Shown one piece after another: positions 45,806-53,511 of a stretch of 64,000 nucleotides of DNA; position 1 is the first letter of the stretch; every line of letters begins with the position of its first letter. The DNA comes from CALNYZ01 sp942490945 (GTDB taxonomy: Bacteria > Pseudomonadota > Gammaproteobacteria > UBA6429 > Thiohalophilaceae). The translations under genes were made by a program, and so were the position numbers. The notes beneath the pieces are model-generated. The model did not search any database, was not told where the DNA came from, and worked only from the letters and a program-made list of their open reading frames with translations. The DNA lies in NCBI GenBank assembly GCA_942490945.1, contig CALNYZ010000018.1, positions 620,001 through 684,000 of the forward strand. The letters are read 5' to 3'.

Positions 45806-46120
45806 ATTTTATGGCGCACTTAGATTCCCTTCGGGAATCATTAAGTATTTCCTGAACCATTTTCGATGGTTCTGGTCACGCAACCCGTCAACGAACTCCC
45901 TTCTAATCATATAGGTCGTGGATTCAAATTTCTCCAACGATAAAACCAAAAACCCACACGAGGTGGGTTTTGGTTTTATGGCGCGCCCGGAGAGATTATT
46001 CGGCCTTCGGCCTCACCCTTCGGGCCATCTCATCCAGCTATGCTGAATGAGATGTTCTACATCACTACGTGATGTAGTCGAACTACTTGATCTATTACGT
46101 CGGGAGTTCGAATCTGACAG
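45806..46120. repeat. palindrome array with tRNA-Arg fragments
   Basis: No gene. Perfect short hairpins occur in series: GATTCCC-ttc-GGGAATC (45823-45839), GAACCAT-tttcg-ATGGTTC (45854-45872), GGCC-ttc-GGCC (46002-46012), CCC-ttc-GGG (46016-46024), CATCTCAT ... ATGAGATG (46026-46054) and CTACATCAC-tac-GTGATGTAG (46057-46077). Bases 45974-45997 copy the 3' end of tRNA-Arg with its flank, and 46100-46116 is a 17-base inverted copy of its T-arm. A bidirectional hairpin lies at 45942-45977. Confidence 0.7.
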
Positions 46121-46132
46121 TGCAAAATGAAA

Positions 46133-46158
46133 ATAAAAAAGCCCACCTGAAGGTGAGC
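46133..46158 (-). terminator. terminator of tRNA-Arg
   Basis: On the minus strand GCTCACCTTCAGGTGGGC is followed by a TTTTTTATTTT run. The C-A mismatch on the plus strand becomes a U-G wobble on the minus strand, so this terminator is oriented for the tRNA. Confidence 0.85.
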
Positions 46159-46170
46159 TTGTTTATTTTA

Positions 46171-46247
46171 TGGCGCGCCCGGAGAGATTCGAACTCCCGA
46201 CCGACTGGTTCGAAGCCAGTTACTCTATCCAGCTGAGCTACGGGCGC
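46171..46247 (-). tRNA. tRNA-Arg (anticodon TCG)
   Basis: 77 nt with encoded CCA. Acceptor stem GCGCCCG/CGGGCGC, D-arm GCTCAGCTGGATAGAGT, anticodon stem ACTGG/CCAGT with loop CTTCGAA giving anticodon TCG (reads CGA), T-loop GGGAGTTCGAATCTCTC. The arms fold cleanly. Transcribed toward the palindrome array. Confidence 0.96.
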
Positions 46248-46309
46248 GTGAGGTGCAGTTTACTGCAATCTGTCGATGTGTGTCAGTAATTTTCAGAAAA
46301 TGCCTGTAT

Positions 46310-46921
46310 TTAGTGGTCTTTTTCCACTTTTCCGTGTGCATCCAGTAATGTTTTCGACATGATGCGGTCGGTATAGGCCATGGCAATTGCCGAGACGATA
46401 AAGGTTAAATGGATAATAACCTGCCATTTTACTTCGACCTGACTGGCGATGACCATTTGTTCTGCCAGTGCGGCAGAGGTGCCTTCCGGAATGGTGACTT
46501 CACCAACATTAATAAATGTTTTTAACAAGTGGATGGACGAGATACCGATCAGCGCCATGGACAGTTTGATTTTCATGGTAGCCGCATTGACGTGCGATAG
46601 CCATTCGGGTTGGTCGGGGTGTTCTTTCAGGTTCAATCGTGAGACAAATGTTTCGTAACCACCGATGATGACCATGATTAACAGATTGGCAATCATCACC
46701 ACATCGATCAGGCCCAGCACGATGAGCATGATCTCTTCTTCGCTTATCCTGGTTGCACCCATCACCAGATGCGAAAGTTCGATCATGAAGTGATAGACGT
46801 AGACACCCTGCGCAACAATCAGGCCGAGATATAACGGCGCCTGTAGCCAGCGGCTCCAGAAAATTAATTGCGACATCATGGATAACGAGAAATTACGAAT
46901 GGGCGATTTGTTTGTGTTCAC
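46310..46921 (-). CDS. YqhA-like (UPF0114) membrane protein
   Basis: 203 aa from a GTG with GAGG 6-7 bases upstream. Three or four membrane helices (SRWLQAPLYLGLIVAQGVYV, IVLGLIDVVMIANLLIMVII, KLSMALIGISSIHLL, VIIHLTFIVSAIAMAY), with GGYETFVSRL between helices as in the UPF0114/YqhA family. Function unknown. It follows cbbO by 33 bases and may be on the same transcript. Confidence 0.85.
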   Translation of the reverse strand: MNTNKSPIRNFSLSMMSQLIFWSRWLQAPLYLGLIVAQGVYVYHFMIELSHLVMGATRISEEEIMLIVLGLIDVVMIANLLIMVIIGGYETFVSRLNLKEHPDQPEWLSHVNAATMKIKLSMALIGISSIHLLKTFINVGEVTIPEGTSAALAEQMVIASQVEVKWQVIIHLTFIVSAIAMAYTDRIMSKTLLDAHGKVEKDH

Positions 46922-46954
46922 GTGATACCTCGGGTGTTACAAGTGTTAACGCAT

Positions 46955-49318
46955 TTACGACGTCAGACTGGCAAACAACACAGGTAATTGTTCTGGCAGT
47001 CTGTCTACATGGTCGATGACCGTGTAGTTATTTTGACCAAAGATACGTTTGACGTAATTGTCGGCATGCGGGTCAAGTGTCAGACAATAACTTAAAACAC
47101 CCTTGCTATAAAGTTCTTCCACTGCTTTTTTGGTGTCATGGCGCAAATGTTGTGGATCGCGTTCATCGATATCGGCCGGTTCACCATCGGTTACGATTAA
47201 TAACAGCTTGCGACGTTCGGGCTGTTTTAATAAATGCTGGCCAGCATGGCGCATGGCGGCGCCCATGCGCGTGGACAGCCCCCCCTGCATACCGGCGAGA
47301 CGAGCCTTGACGTCATCATCAAAGTGCTGGTTAAAATCTTTGAATCGGTAGTACTGCACATCGTGGCGACCATCCGATGCAAAGCCGTGCAGTGCAAAGG
47401 GGTCACCGATGCCGTTAATGGCAGTCGAGACCAGTGTGGCGGCTTCACGGGTTAATTGCAGCACGGTTTTATCGGAACCGTCCATGGCTTCATTGGTAGA
47501 TTCGGACAAATCCATTAATACCACGACGGCCAGATCACGATTTTTCAGCACATTACGCATGGTAATACGCGGGTTAGGTTGCTCGCCCATACGAATGGAT
47601 ATCATGGCATCGACGGCCGCGTTGATGTCTATCTCATCGCCGTCTTCCATATTACGCACCCGTTGCACGCCTTCCGGTGTCAGCAAATCAATAATCTGTT
47701 TGATACGATGCGCAATGGGTCGATATTCAAGCAGAATTTTTTCAATGTCTTCAGGATTCCCTTTTGACTGCCGGCGCTCATAAACTGTGGCCCAGTCAGG
47801 ACGGTGCAATTGAATCTGATAATCCCATTCCGGATAATGGAATGGATCTGAAACGGGCTCTTTACCCCACATTTGATTAAAACTTTTGGTATTTTGCAGG
47901 TCATCTTCATAAGGATACATTTCGGTATTGCAGGTCCAGATTTCCTGTGCATCATCACCGGCCAGTTCACAGTCAACTTCATTGGCCATTTCCATGACGC
48001 TCACGGTACGACGTACCTGGCGCTGGCTGGCAGCCATGTATTCAATGCCTTGATCCCAGTTAAATTCTTCAAATTCCCAGACAAAACGGTTGTCGTCACG
48101 ATAGGGTATGCGAATGCGTTCCAGTATGCGCAAGCTGGGCACTTCACGACGCGATGAAAACAGGTTGAATAATTCAACACCCATATGCCAGGAGAACTGG
48201 TTATTATCCTGCTGCGCTTCAATTTCTTCATGAAAGCGTTGTACAAAGGTATTTATTTCATGATCATCAGATGACACACTACTGTCGAGCAGCATCAGGG
48301 CAATGCGTTCGAGTACCAGCATGGTAGGGTGTTCGACCTCGTCTTCGTATTCGAGGTTAAGCAGTGCACGCCATAACTTTCTTAATCCGGGGAAGGCGTT
48401 AATCGCCTTGTATTCAATGCGTGCATCCTCAATAAAGCCGATGAAAAACATTTGCGCCGGGCTCAGTGCTTCAGCGGAAATGGCCGAGCTTGAATAAATA
48501 AGATGTGACGCCATGTGTGCCGCGGTAGCGCGATATAATTCGAGGCCGGTGATTTTGTTGTCGTCGCTTTCTGCACTGATGGCAATATCATCAACGGCAT
48601 CGGGCATGTAAAAGATCAGGTTATCGATATAAGGACGGAAATCTGTGAAATCGGCGCCGGTTGGGCGTAAAAAGAAATCGCGGCCCCAGAGTGCGCGCAA
48701 ATAAAAATTCAGTTTGCGTTGCGTATCAATAAACAGCACACCGCGACGTTCTTTTTGCAGTACTGCACGGCTGTCCTGTGACTCAAGATTAAAATAGGCG
48801 ACCAGATTTTTGTAGTCCCGCCGATATGCTTGCGTACCAAACGTTGTCCAACGTCGCAGGCCACTTAAAGTCAGTTTTGATAACAGTTCATCAATGTGAT
48901 TCAGCATCGGACGCAGACCGCGTGAGGCGGTCGAAGCAGTCTGATGAATCAGTGTTAAATAACCGCGCAATAACTCGGCATCACCCAGGCGTCGCGCAGC
49001 AGTCGGTAAACTGCTAAACAGTAAGGCGATAACCTCACCGGATGTCATGGAAGAGAGTTTTAACGCGGCGTTGATACAATCCTGTATGACATCTTCACCA
49101 CATTCTTTTACGACCAGCGGCATTTCCTGTAAATAGGAGATCACAAGATCAGTACCACGACCCAGGTTACACAGACCACGCCCACCTTCCAGATAGGTTT
49201 CCAGTCCGGACGGCGACATGACACGGGAAGCCTCGAGAAAAGTGCTTTCGAGCACCGAGCGAACTTCGGGCGCCAGATCCTTAATTTCTTCTTCGTAATC
49301 TTTTAAGCTGATACTCAT
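46955..49318 (-). CDS. cbbO: RuBisCO activation protein CbbO
   Basis: 787 aa. C-terminal von Willebrand A domain with MIDAS DLSESTN (about residue 597), a later TRMGAAMRHAG and IVTDGEPADIDERDP. The central part is NorD-like (AHMASHLIYSS, FFIGFIEDARIEYKAI). CbbO recruits the CbbQ ring to RuBisCO and together they pull inhibitory sugar phosphates from the active site. The gene is in the cbb cluster but separated from cbbQ by a methyltransferase gene. Confidence 0.93.
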   Translation of the reverse strand: MSISLKDYEEEIKDLAPEVRSVLESTFLEASRVMSPSGLETYLEGGRGLCNLGRGTDLVISYLQEMPLVVKECGEDVIQDCINAALKLSSMTSGEVIALLFSSLPTAARRLGDAELLRGYLTLIHQTASTASRGLRPMLNHIDELLSKLTLSGLRRWTTFGTQAYRRDYKNLVAYFNLESQDSRAVLQKERRGVLFIDTQRKLNFYLRALWGRDFFLRPTGADFTDFRPYIDNLIFYMPDAVDDIAISAESDDNKITGLELYRATAAHMASHLIYSSSAISAEALSPAQMFFIGFIEDARIEYKAINAFPGLRKLWRALLNLEYEDEVEHPTMLVLERIALMLLDSSVSSDDHEINTFVQRFHEEIEAQQDNNQFSWHMGVELFNLFSSRREVPSLRILERIRIPYRDDNRFVWEFEEFNWDQGIEYMAASQRQVRRTVSVMEMANEVDCELAGDDAQEIWTCNTEMYPYEDDLQNTKSFNQMWGKEPVSDPFHYPEWDYQIQLHRPDWATVYERRQSKGNPEDIEKILLEYRPIAHRIKQIIDLLTPEGVQRVRNMEDGDEIDINAAVDAMISIRMGEQPNPRITMRNVLKNRDLAVVVLMDLSESTNEAMDGSDKTVLQLTREAATLVSTAINGIGDPFALHGFASDGRHDVQYYRFKDFNQHFDDDVKARLAGMQGGLSTRMGAAMRHAGQHLLKQPERRKLLLIVTDGEPADIDERDPQHLRHDTKKAVEELYSKGVLSYCLTLDPHADNYVKRIFGQNNYTVIDHVDRLPEQLPVLFASLTS

Positions 49319-49344
49319 AACTATAATCTGCTTTGTCTATATCG

Positions 49345-49932
49345 CTAATTTTGTTTTTGTGCCATTGAAACAGTATAGTTTTTACCCTGCTTCAACTTTT
49401 TATAATTACCAAAAATCTCGTTGAATGTACGTTTTATGTAGCCACGTAAACCATTAATGGTGACAACATAAATCGTGCCGTCATTGTTAAGTTGTCGGTA
49501 GGCGTCACTGAAAAACAGCGTCATCAATTCATTGCCAACCTTGGCGGGGATGTTTGACACCACGATATCAAATTTCTTGTCATTAACGCTATCCAGCCCA
49601 TTACTCAGCCTGACGTCTACATTGTCAAGATGATTTAGCGCAGCATTTTTTTTTGCATAATCAATGGCAACAAAATCCTTGTCGACCAGTGTTGTTTCAC
49701 CTTGCGGCGCCAGTTTTGCCAGTGTCAGTCCAATCGGGCCGTAACCACAACCGAGATCCAGGCAATCTGAATTTTCATTCACCTTTATATATTGCAATAA
49801 AAGTTTGCTGCCTTCATCTATTTCGCGTGGTGAAAACAGGCCCCATGTGGTATGAAACGTTAATGCCTGTTCACATAATACGTCATTGAATACGATATCC
49901 TGACGTAACTTGTCGAGCGCAGCCTTATCCAT
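49345..49932 (-). CDS. class I SAM-dependent methyltransferase (MTS/RsmC-like)
   Basis: 195 aa from the ATG at 49932 (a GTG sits one codon upstream). SAM motif DCLDLGCGYGPIGLTLAKL (about 58-76), TTLVDKDFVAIDYAKKN, and motif IV VVSNIPAKVG where NPP is usual in RsmC-type enzymes. N6-purine or guanine rRNA methylation is the family association; substrate unknown. Insertion between cbbQ and cbbO is unusual, since those genes are normally adjacent. Confidence 0.8.
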   Translation of the reverse strand: MDKAALDKLRQDIVFNDVLCEQALTFHTTWGLFSPREIDEGSKLLLQYIKVNENSDCLDLGCGYGPIGLTLAKLAPQGETTLVDKDFVAIDYAKKNAALNHLDNVDVRLSNGLDSVNDKKFDIVVSNIPAKVGNELMTLFFSDAYRQLNNDGTIYVVTINGLRGYIKRTFNEIFGNYKKLKQGKNYTVSMAQKQN

Positions 49933-49959
49933 CACAACTTGTCCGGCTTTTGCCCGCTA

Positions 49960-50784
49960 TTATGAAACGAAGAATGTACTGACAGCTGCCGACAAGGTCT
50001 CACGCATATCCGGGTCATCCGTTAGCGGAGTCACCATGGTCATGTTACATGCGGCAATCGGTTCAATGCCTTTGCCAATTAACTGTCCTGCGTAAACCAG
50101 CAAGCGTGTTGAAATACCTTCATCCAGACCGTGGCCTTTCAGGTTACGTGCACGATGTGCAATTTGTACCAGCTTGCCGGCAGTTTCGGCATCGACACCC
50201 GATTCTTTTGACACAATCGCGATTTCGATTTTTTCTTCTGGATAATCAAAGTCAAGACCACCGAAGCGTTGCTTGGTGGATTGTTTCAAATCTTTCATCA
50301 GACTTTGGTAGCCCGGGTTATAGGAGATAACCAGTTGAAAATCAGGATGCGCTTCAATCAACTCACCTTTTTTATCCAGTGGCAAGGTGCGGCGGTGGTC
50401 AGTCAAGGGGTGAATAACAACCGTGGTATCCTGACGTGCTTCCACCACTTCATCGAGGTAACACATGGCACCAATACGTGCGGCGGTAGTGAGTGGACCG
50501 TCTTGCCATTTGGTGCCGTCTTTATCGAGCAGGAAACGACCCACCAGATCAGATGCAGTCATGTCTTCGTTACAAGCAACCGTAATCAATGGGCGTTTTA
50601 ATTTATACGCCATATATTCAACAAAACGTGATTTACCGCAACCGGTCGGACCTTTCAGCATCATCGGCATCCGGGCATTATAGGCTGCTTCGTAGAGTTC
50701 GACCTCGTTGGCGACAGGTTCGTAATAAGGCTCGTTTTTTACGATGTATTGATTAGGATCGACACTCATATCTTTCGTAGACAT
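49960..50784 (-). CDS. cbbQ: RuBisCO activase AAA+ ATPase CbbQ
   Basis: 274 aa MoxR-type AAA+ protein. Walker A KGPTGCGKSRFV (about 40-50), Walker B AMCYLDEVVEA, arginine-finger region KQSTKQRFGGLDFDYP, and sensor 2 GISTRLLVYAGQL. It forms a hexameric activase with CbbO. A good AAGGTG precedes the ATG. It follows orf108 in the cbb operon. Confidence 0.95.
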   Translation of the reverse strand: MSTKDMSVDPNQYIVKNEPYYEPVANEVELYEAAYNARMPMMLKGPTGCGKSRFVEYMAYKLKRPLITVACNEDMTASDLVGRFLLDKDGTKWQDGPLTTAARIGAMCYLDEVVEARQDTTVVIHPLTDHRRTLPLDKKGELIEAHPDFQLVISYNPGYQSLMKDLKQSTKQRFGGLDFDYPEEKIEIAIVSKESGVDAETAGKLVQIAHRARNLKGHGLDEGISTRLLVYAGQLIGKGIEPIAACNMTMVTPLTDDPDMRETLSAAVSTFFVS

Positions 50785-50828
50785 AACACACCTTCTTGTA
50801 ATCTTAATTTAAAATTTAAATGTAATTC

Positions 50829-51155
50829 TTAATTATCGTCACCGGTTTCAGCTTCGCCGGACCAGCCAGCGGCTTTTGCTTTGGCAATCGCGATGTCATG
50901 AAATTCCTGATGGCGTTTAAACAGGTCTTCTGGCAAGTTGCTGACGAGGCAACCGTATTTATCCCACTCTTTATTAACCTTGTCCAACAGGGCATCTATG
51001 CCGGCAAAATTCCAGTTTTCACAGGTTTCTGTTTCCGGTATTAATCCGAAGACCCAGGCATCACGAATAATCTTGCCTATCGTGGTCATGCCACCATTGA
51101 TATCATTATTTATACCAATATATCTATCCGGTTTTTTTAATGCCATCGTTATCAC
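50829..51155 (-). CDS. small conserved-looking protein between cbbS and cbbQ
   Basis: 108 aa; an alternative ATG is at 51146 (MALKKPDRYIG). Not recognised as a named family. Sequence IGKIIRDAWVFGLIPETETC ... EWDKYGCLVSNLPEDLFKRH is acidic and Trp-rich, with no membrane segment. It sits downstream of the cbbS terminator and 44 bases before cbbQ, so co-expression with RuBisCO activases is likely. A carbon-fixation helper role is a guess from context only. Confidence 0.7.
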   Translation of the reverse strand: MITMALKKPDRYIGINNDINGGMTTIGKIIRDAWVFGLIPETETCENWNFAGIDALLDKVNKEWDKYGCLVSNLPEDLFKRHQEFHDIAIAKAKAAGWSGEAETGDDN

Positions 51156-51171
51156 TATTCTCGTAGATTTA

Positions 51172-51211
51172 AAAAATTAAGCCCCTGCCCGAAACAATCC
51201 GGTCAGGGGCT
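51172..51211 (-). terminator. terminator after cbbS
   Basis: On the minus strand AGCCCCTG ... CAGGGGCT (8 bp, with extra inner pairs) is followed by TTAATTTTTT. It should end most cbbLS transcripts, with read-through or a new promoter feeding orf108-cbbQ-cbbO. Confidence 0.85.
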
Positions 51212-51242
51212 CGATTTTAGTACTTGAGTTTACCTGGCCGGG

Positions 51243-51602
51243 TTATACAGATGTACCGCGGTAAACTACCATTGCCGCTCCGGCAGACTGTGCGAAATTG
51301 TCAAAACCTAACAAACGAACGTGGTTCTTCGGATGCGCTTTATGGCAGTTTTCAATTTCAGCCAGAATAGTGTCAACATTGGTTTCACCAAACATTGGCA
51401 GTTTCCACATGTACCAGTAGTTGCTGATCGCATTTTCCGGTTCTGTGTGTTCAATACCCGGGTTCCAGCCTTTATCAACAATGTATTGAATCTGAGCGCG
51501 AGTAGACTCTTTGCTCAAAGGTGGCAAGTATGAAAACGTTTCATATTTACGGCTTGTCGCGGCATCGCTCAAGCTTGATTTGTAATCTTGTACATCACTC
51601 AT
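51243..51602 (-). CDS. cbbS: RuBisCO small subunit, form I
   Basis: 119 aa. Motifs: ETFSYLPPLSKESTRAQIQYIVDKGWNPGIEH, SNYWYMWKLPMFG, and HVRLLGFDNFAQSAGAAMVVYRG. Typical proteobacterial form IA small subunit, 99 bases after cbbL. A strong GGAGA lies just upstream of the ATG. Confidence 0.97.
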   Translation of the reverse strand: MSDVQDYKSSLSDAATSRKYETFSYLPPLSKESTRAQIQYIVDKGWNPGIEHTEPENAISNYWYMWKLPMFGETNVDTILAEIENCHKAHPKNHVRLLGFDNFAQSAGAAMVVYRGTSV

Positions 51603-51665
51603 GTGAGTTCTCCAAAAAATTTATTAAATTCGTTTAACTAATTAATCGTTTCGATTGTTGCAGTT

Positions 51666-51694
51666 GTGAATGTTGTGCCTGGCACAACATTCAC
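51666..51694 (-). other. perfect palindrome between cbbL and cbbS
   Basis: GTGAATGTTGTGCC-t-GGCACAACATTCAC, a 14-bp stem. No T-run follows on the minus strand. It may protect the cbbL 3' end and set unequal large:small subunit mRNA levels. Confidence 0.75.
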
Positions 51695-51701
51695 TAACAA
51701 T

Positions 51702-53120
51702 TTATTTATGTGCAACGTCGATCTTATCAACTGTGTCAAATTCGAATTTGATTTCTTTCCAGGTTTCCATCGCGATTTTAAGTTCTGGGCTGTGTTTTGC
51801 CGCTTTAGTAAGGATGTCCTTACCTTCTTTCTCGATTTCAACACCTGAGTTACGTGCTTCAACGCATGCTTCAACCGCAACACGGTTAGCAGCAGCACCC
51901 GCAGCATTACCCCATGGGTGACCTAATGTACCGCCACCGAACTGCAAGCATGAGTCATCACCAAAGATGTTAACCAGTGCTGGCATGTGCCACACGTGGA
52001 TACCACCAGATGCAACCGGAATTACACCAGGCATTGAGCCCCAGTCCTGGTCGAAGAACATACCGCGTGAACGATCTTCTTTAATGAAGCTATCACGCAT
52101 TGTGTCGATCCAGCCTAATGTTGCATCACGGTCGCCTTCCAGTTTACCAACAACGGTGCCGGAATGCAGGTGATCACCACCAGACAGACGCAGAATTTTG
52201 GTTAATACGCGGAAGTGAATACCGTGGTGCGGGTTACGATCCAGTACCGCGTGCATGGCGCGGTGAATGTGTAACAACATACCGTTGTTTTGACACCATT
52301 GTGCTAATTGCGTATTTGCAGAAAGACCACCGGTCAGGTAATCGTGCATGATGATCGGTGCGCCAATTTCTTTTGCGTATTCCGCACGACGCATCATTTC
52401 ATCTGCAGTCGGTGCAGTAACGTTCAGGTAGTGACCTTTACGCTCGCCAGTTTCGGCTTCGGCTTTATGGATAGCTTCCATTACGAAGTCGAAACGATGA
52501 CGCCAGCGCATGAATGGCTGTGAGTTCACGTTTTCGTCATCTTTGGTGAAGTCCAGACCACCGCGTAAGCCTTCGTAGCAGGCACGGCCGTAGTTCTTCG
52601 CAGATAAGCCCAGTTTAGGCTTAATGGTACAACCCAATAAAGGACGACCGTATTTGTTGAGGATATCACGCTCTACCTGGATACCTTGTGGTGGTCCATT
52701 ACAGGTCATGACATATGCAACCGGGAAGCGGATATCTTCCAGACGCAGTGCACGCAGTGCTTTAAAGCCGAATACGTTACCAACCAGTGAGGTCAGTACG
52801 TTAACAACTGAACCTTCTTCGAACAGGTCGATTGGGTAAGCAACAAACGCGTAGAAACAGGTGTCATCGCCCGGTACGTCTTCAATCGCATAGGCGCGAC
52901 CTTTGTAGTAATCCAGGTCAGTTAACAAGTCGGTCCAAACCGTGGTCCAGGTACCGGTTGATGATTCAGCAGCAACCGCAGCAGCCACTTCTTCACGGGG
53001 TACACCTTCTTGTGGAGTGATTTTGAAGCATGCAAGTATATCCGTGTCTTTCGGGGTATATTCCGGCATCCAGTACGTTTCGCGGTATTCTTTTACACCC
53101 GCGCTATAGGTCTTTGCCAT
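51702..53120 (-). CDS. cbbL: RuBisCO large subunit, form IA
   Basis: 472 aa. Catalytic residues are intact: Lys167/Lys169 in TIKPKLGL, carbamylated Lys193 with Asp195 and Glu196 in GLDFTKDDENVNSQ, and the loop 6 Lys in VVGKLEGDRD. The N-terminus MAKTYSAGVKEYRETYWMPEY is typical of form IA. It fixes CO2 onto ribulose bisphosphate. The GGAGGAG before the ATG is very strong. It forms L8S8 with CbbS. Confidence 0.98.
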   Translation of the reverse strand: MAKTYSAGVKEYRETYWMPEYTPKDTDILACFKITPQEGVPREEVAAAVAAESSTGTWTTVWTDLLTDLDYYKGRAYAIEDVPGDDTCFYAFVAYPIDLFEEGSVVNVLTSLVGNVFGFKALRALRLEDIRFPVAYVMTCNGPPQGIQVERDILNKYGRPLLGCTIKPKLGLSAKNYGRACYEGLRGGLDFTKDDENVNSQPFMRWRHRFDFVMEAIHKAEAETGERKGHYLNVTAPTADEMMRRAEYAKEIGAPIIMHDYLTGGLSANTQLAQWCQNNGMLLHIHRAMHAVLDRNPHHGIHFRVLTKILRLSGGDHLHSGTVVGKLEGDRDATLGWIDTMRDSFIKEDRSRGMFFDQDWGSMPGVIPVASGGIHVWHMPALVNIFGDDSCLQFGGGTLGHPWGNAAGAAANRVAVEACVEARNSGVEIEKEGKDILTKAAKHSPELKIAMETWKEIKFEFDTVDKIDVAHK

Positions 53121-53511
53121 AGGTGGCTCCTCCTAACAATTAATGAAAAATTCGCTATAAAACTCATTCAGGTGGTGGAGTGTAACTGTAGACAATGACA
53201 ACATGATGTCCACCCCACTCCCCTCTGGTGCTGCGTAGTATAGGCGGCGTCTGCATAATGTAAATTAAATAATAATGATATAAACGATAAGGTTATACTT
53301 ATAGATGATAATCGATGATACTCATTGATTTTTATATATATAACTTATTGATAATATTGTTATTTATATTCTGTGTCAGACACAAGCAGTTCTATTCGTC
53401 AGATTTCCCAAAGTTAAAGAATTTGTGATTTAAGTCGAAAAAGTATCAATAAGCGGCCAAAAGCAATATCAGCGCCACAGATAATTCGATATATGGTCAC
53501 GGAGACTCCCC
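53121..53511. promoter_or_regulatory. 391-bp divergent region: cbbL promoter, CbbR site, palindrome
   Basis: Minus-strand promoter: TTTACA (53264-53259), 16-bp spacer, TATACT (53242-53237), start near 53230. A CbbR-type TTA-N7-TAA (T-N11-A) site lies at 53299-53311, at about -75, beside ATAAG-N6-CTTAT (53287-53302). The palindrome TGTGTC-a-GACACA at 53372-53384 is closer to the plus-strand receptor gene and belongs to an unknown regulator. The rest is very AT-rich. Confidence 0.6.

Noticed and set aside
46097..46120. A plus-strand tRNA
   Set aside because: Only the T-arm is present; acceptor, D and anticodon arms are missing.
53400..53511. Sigma28 flagellar-type promoter before the PilZ receptor
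   Set aside because: A TTTAAGTC and AATAAG pair is visible, but the -10 match to GCCGATAA is poor.
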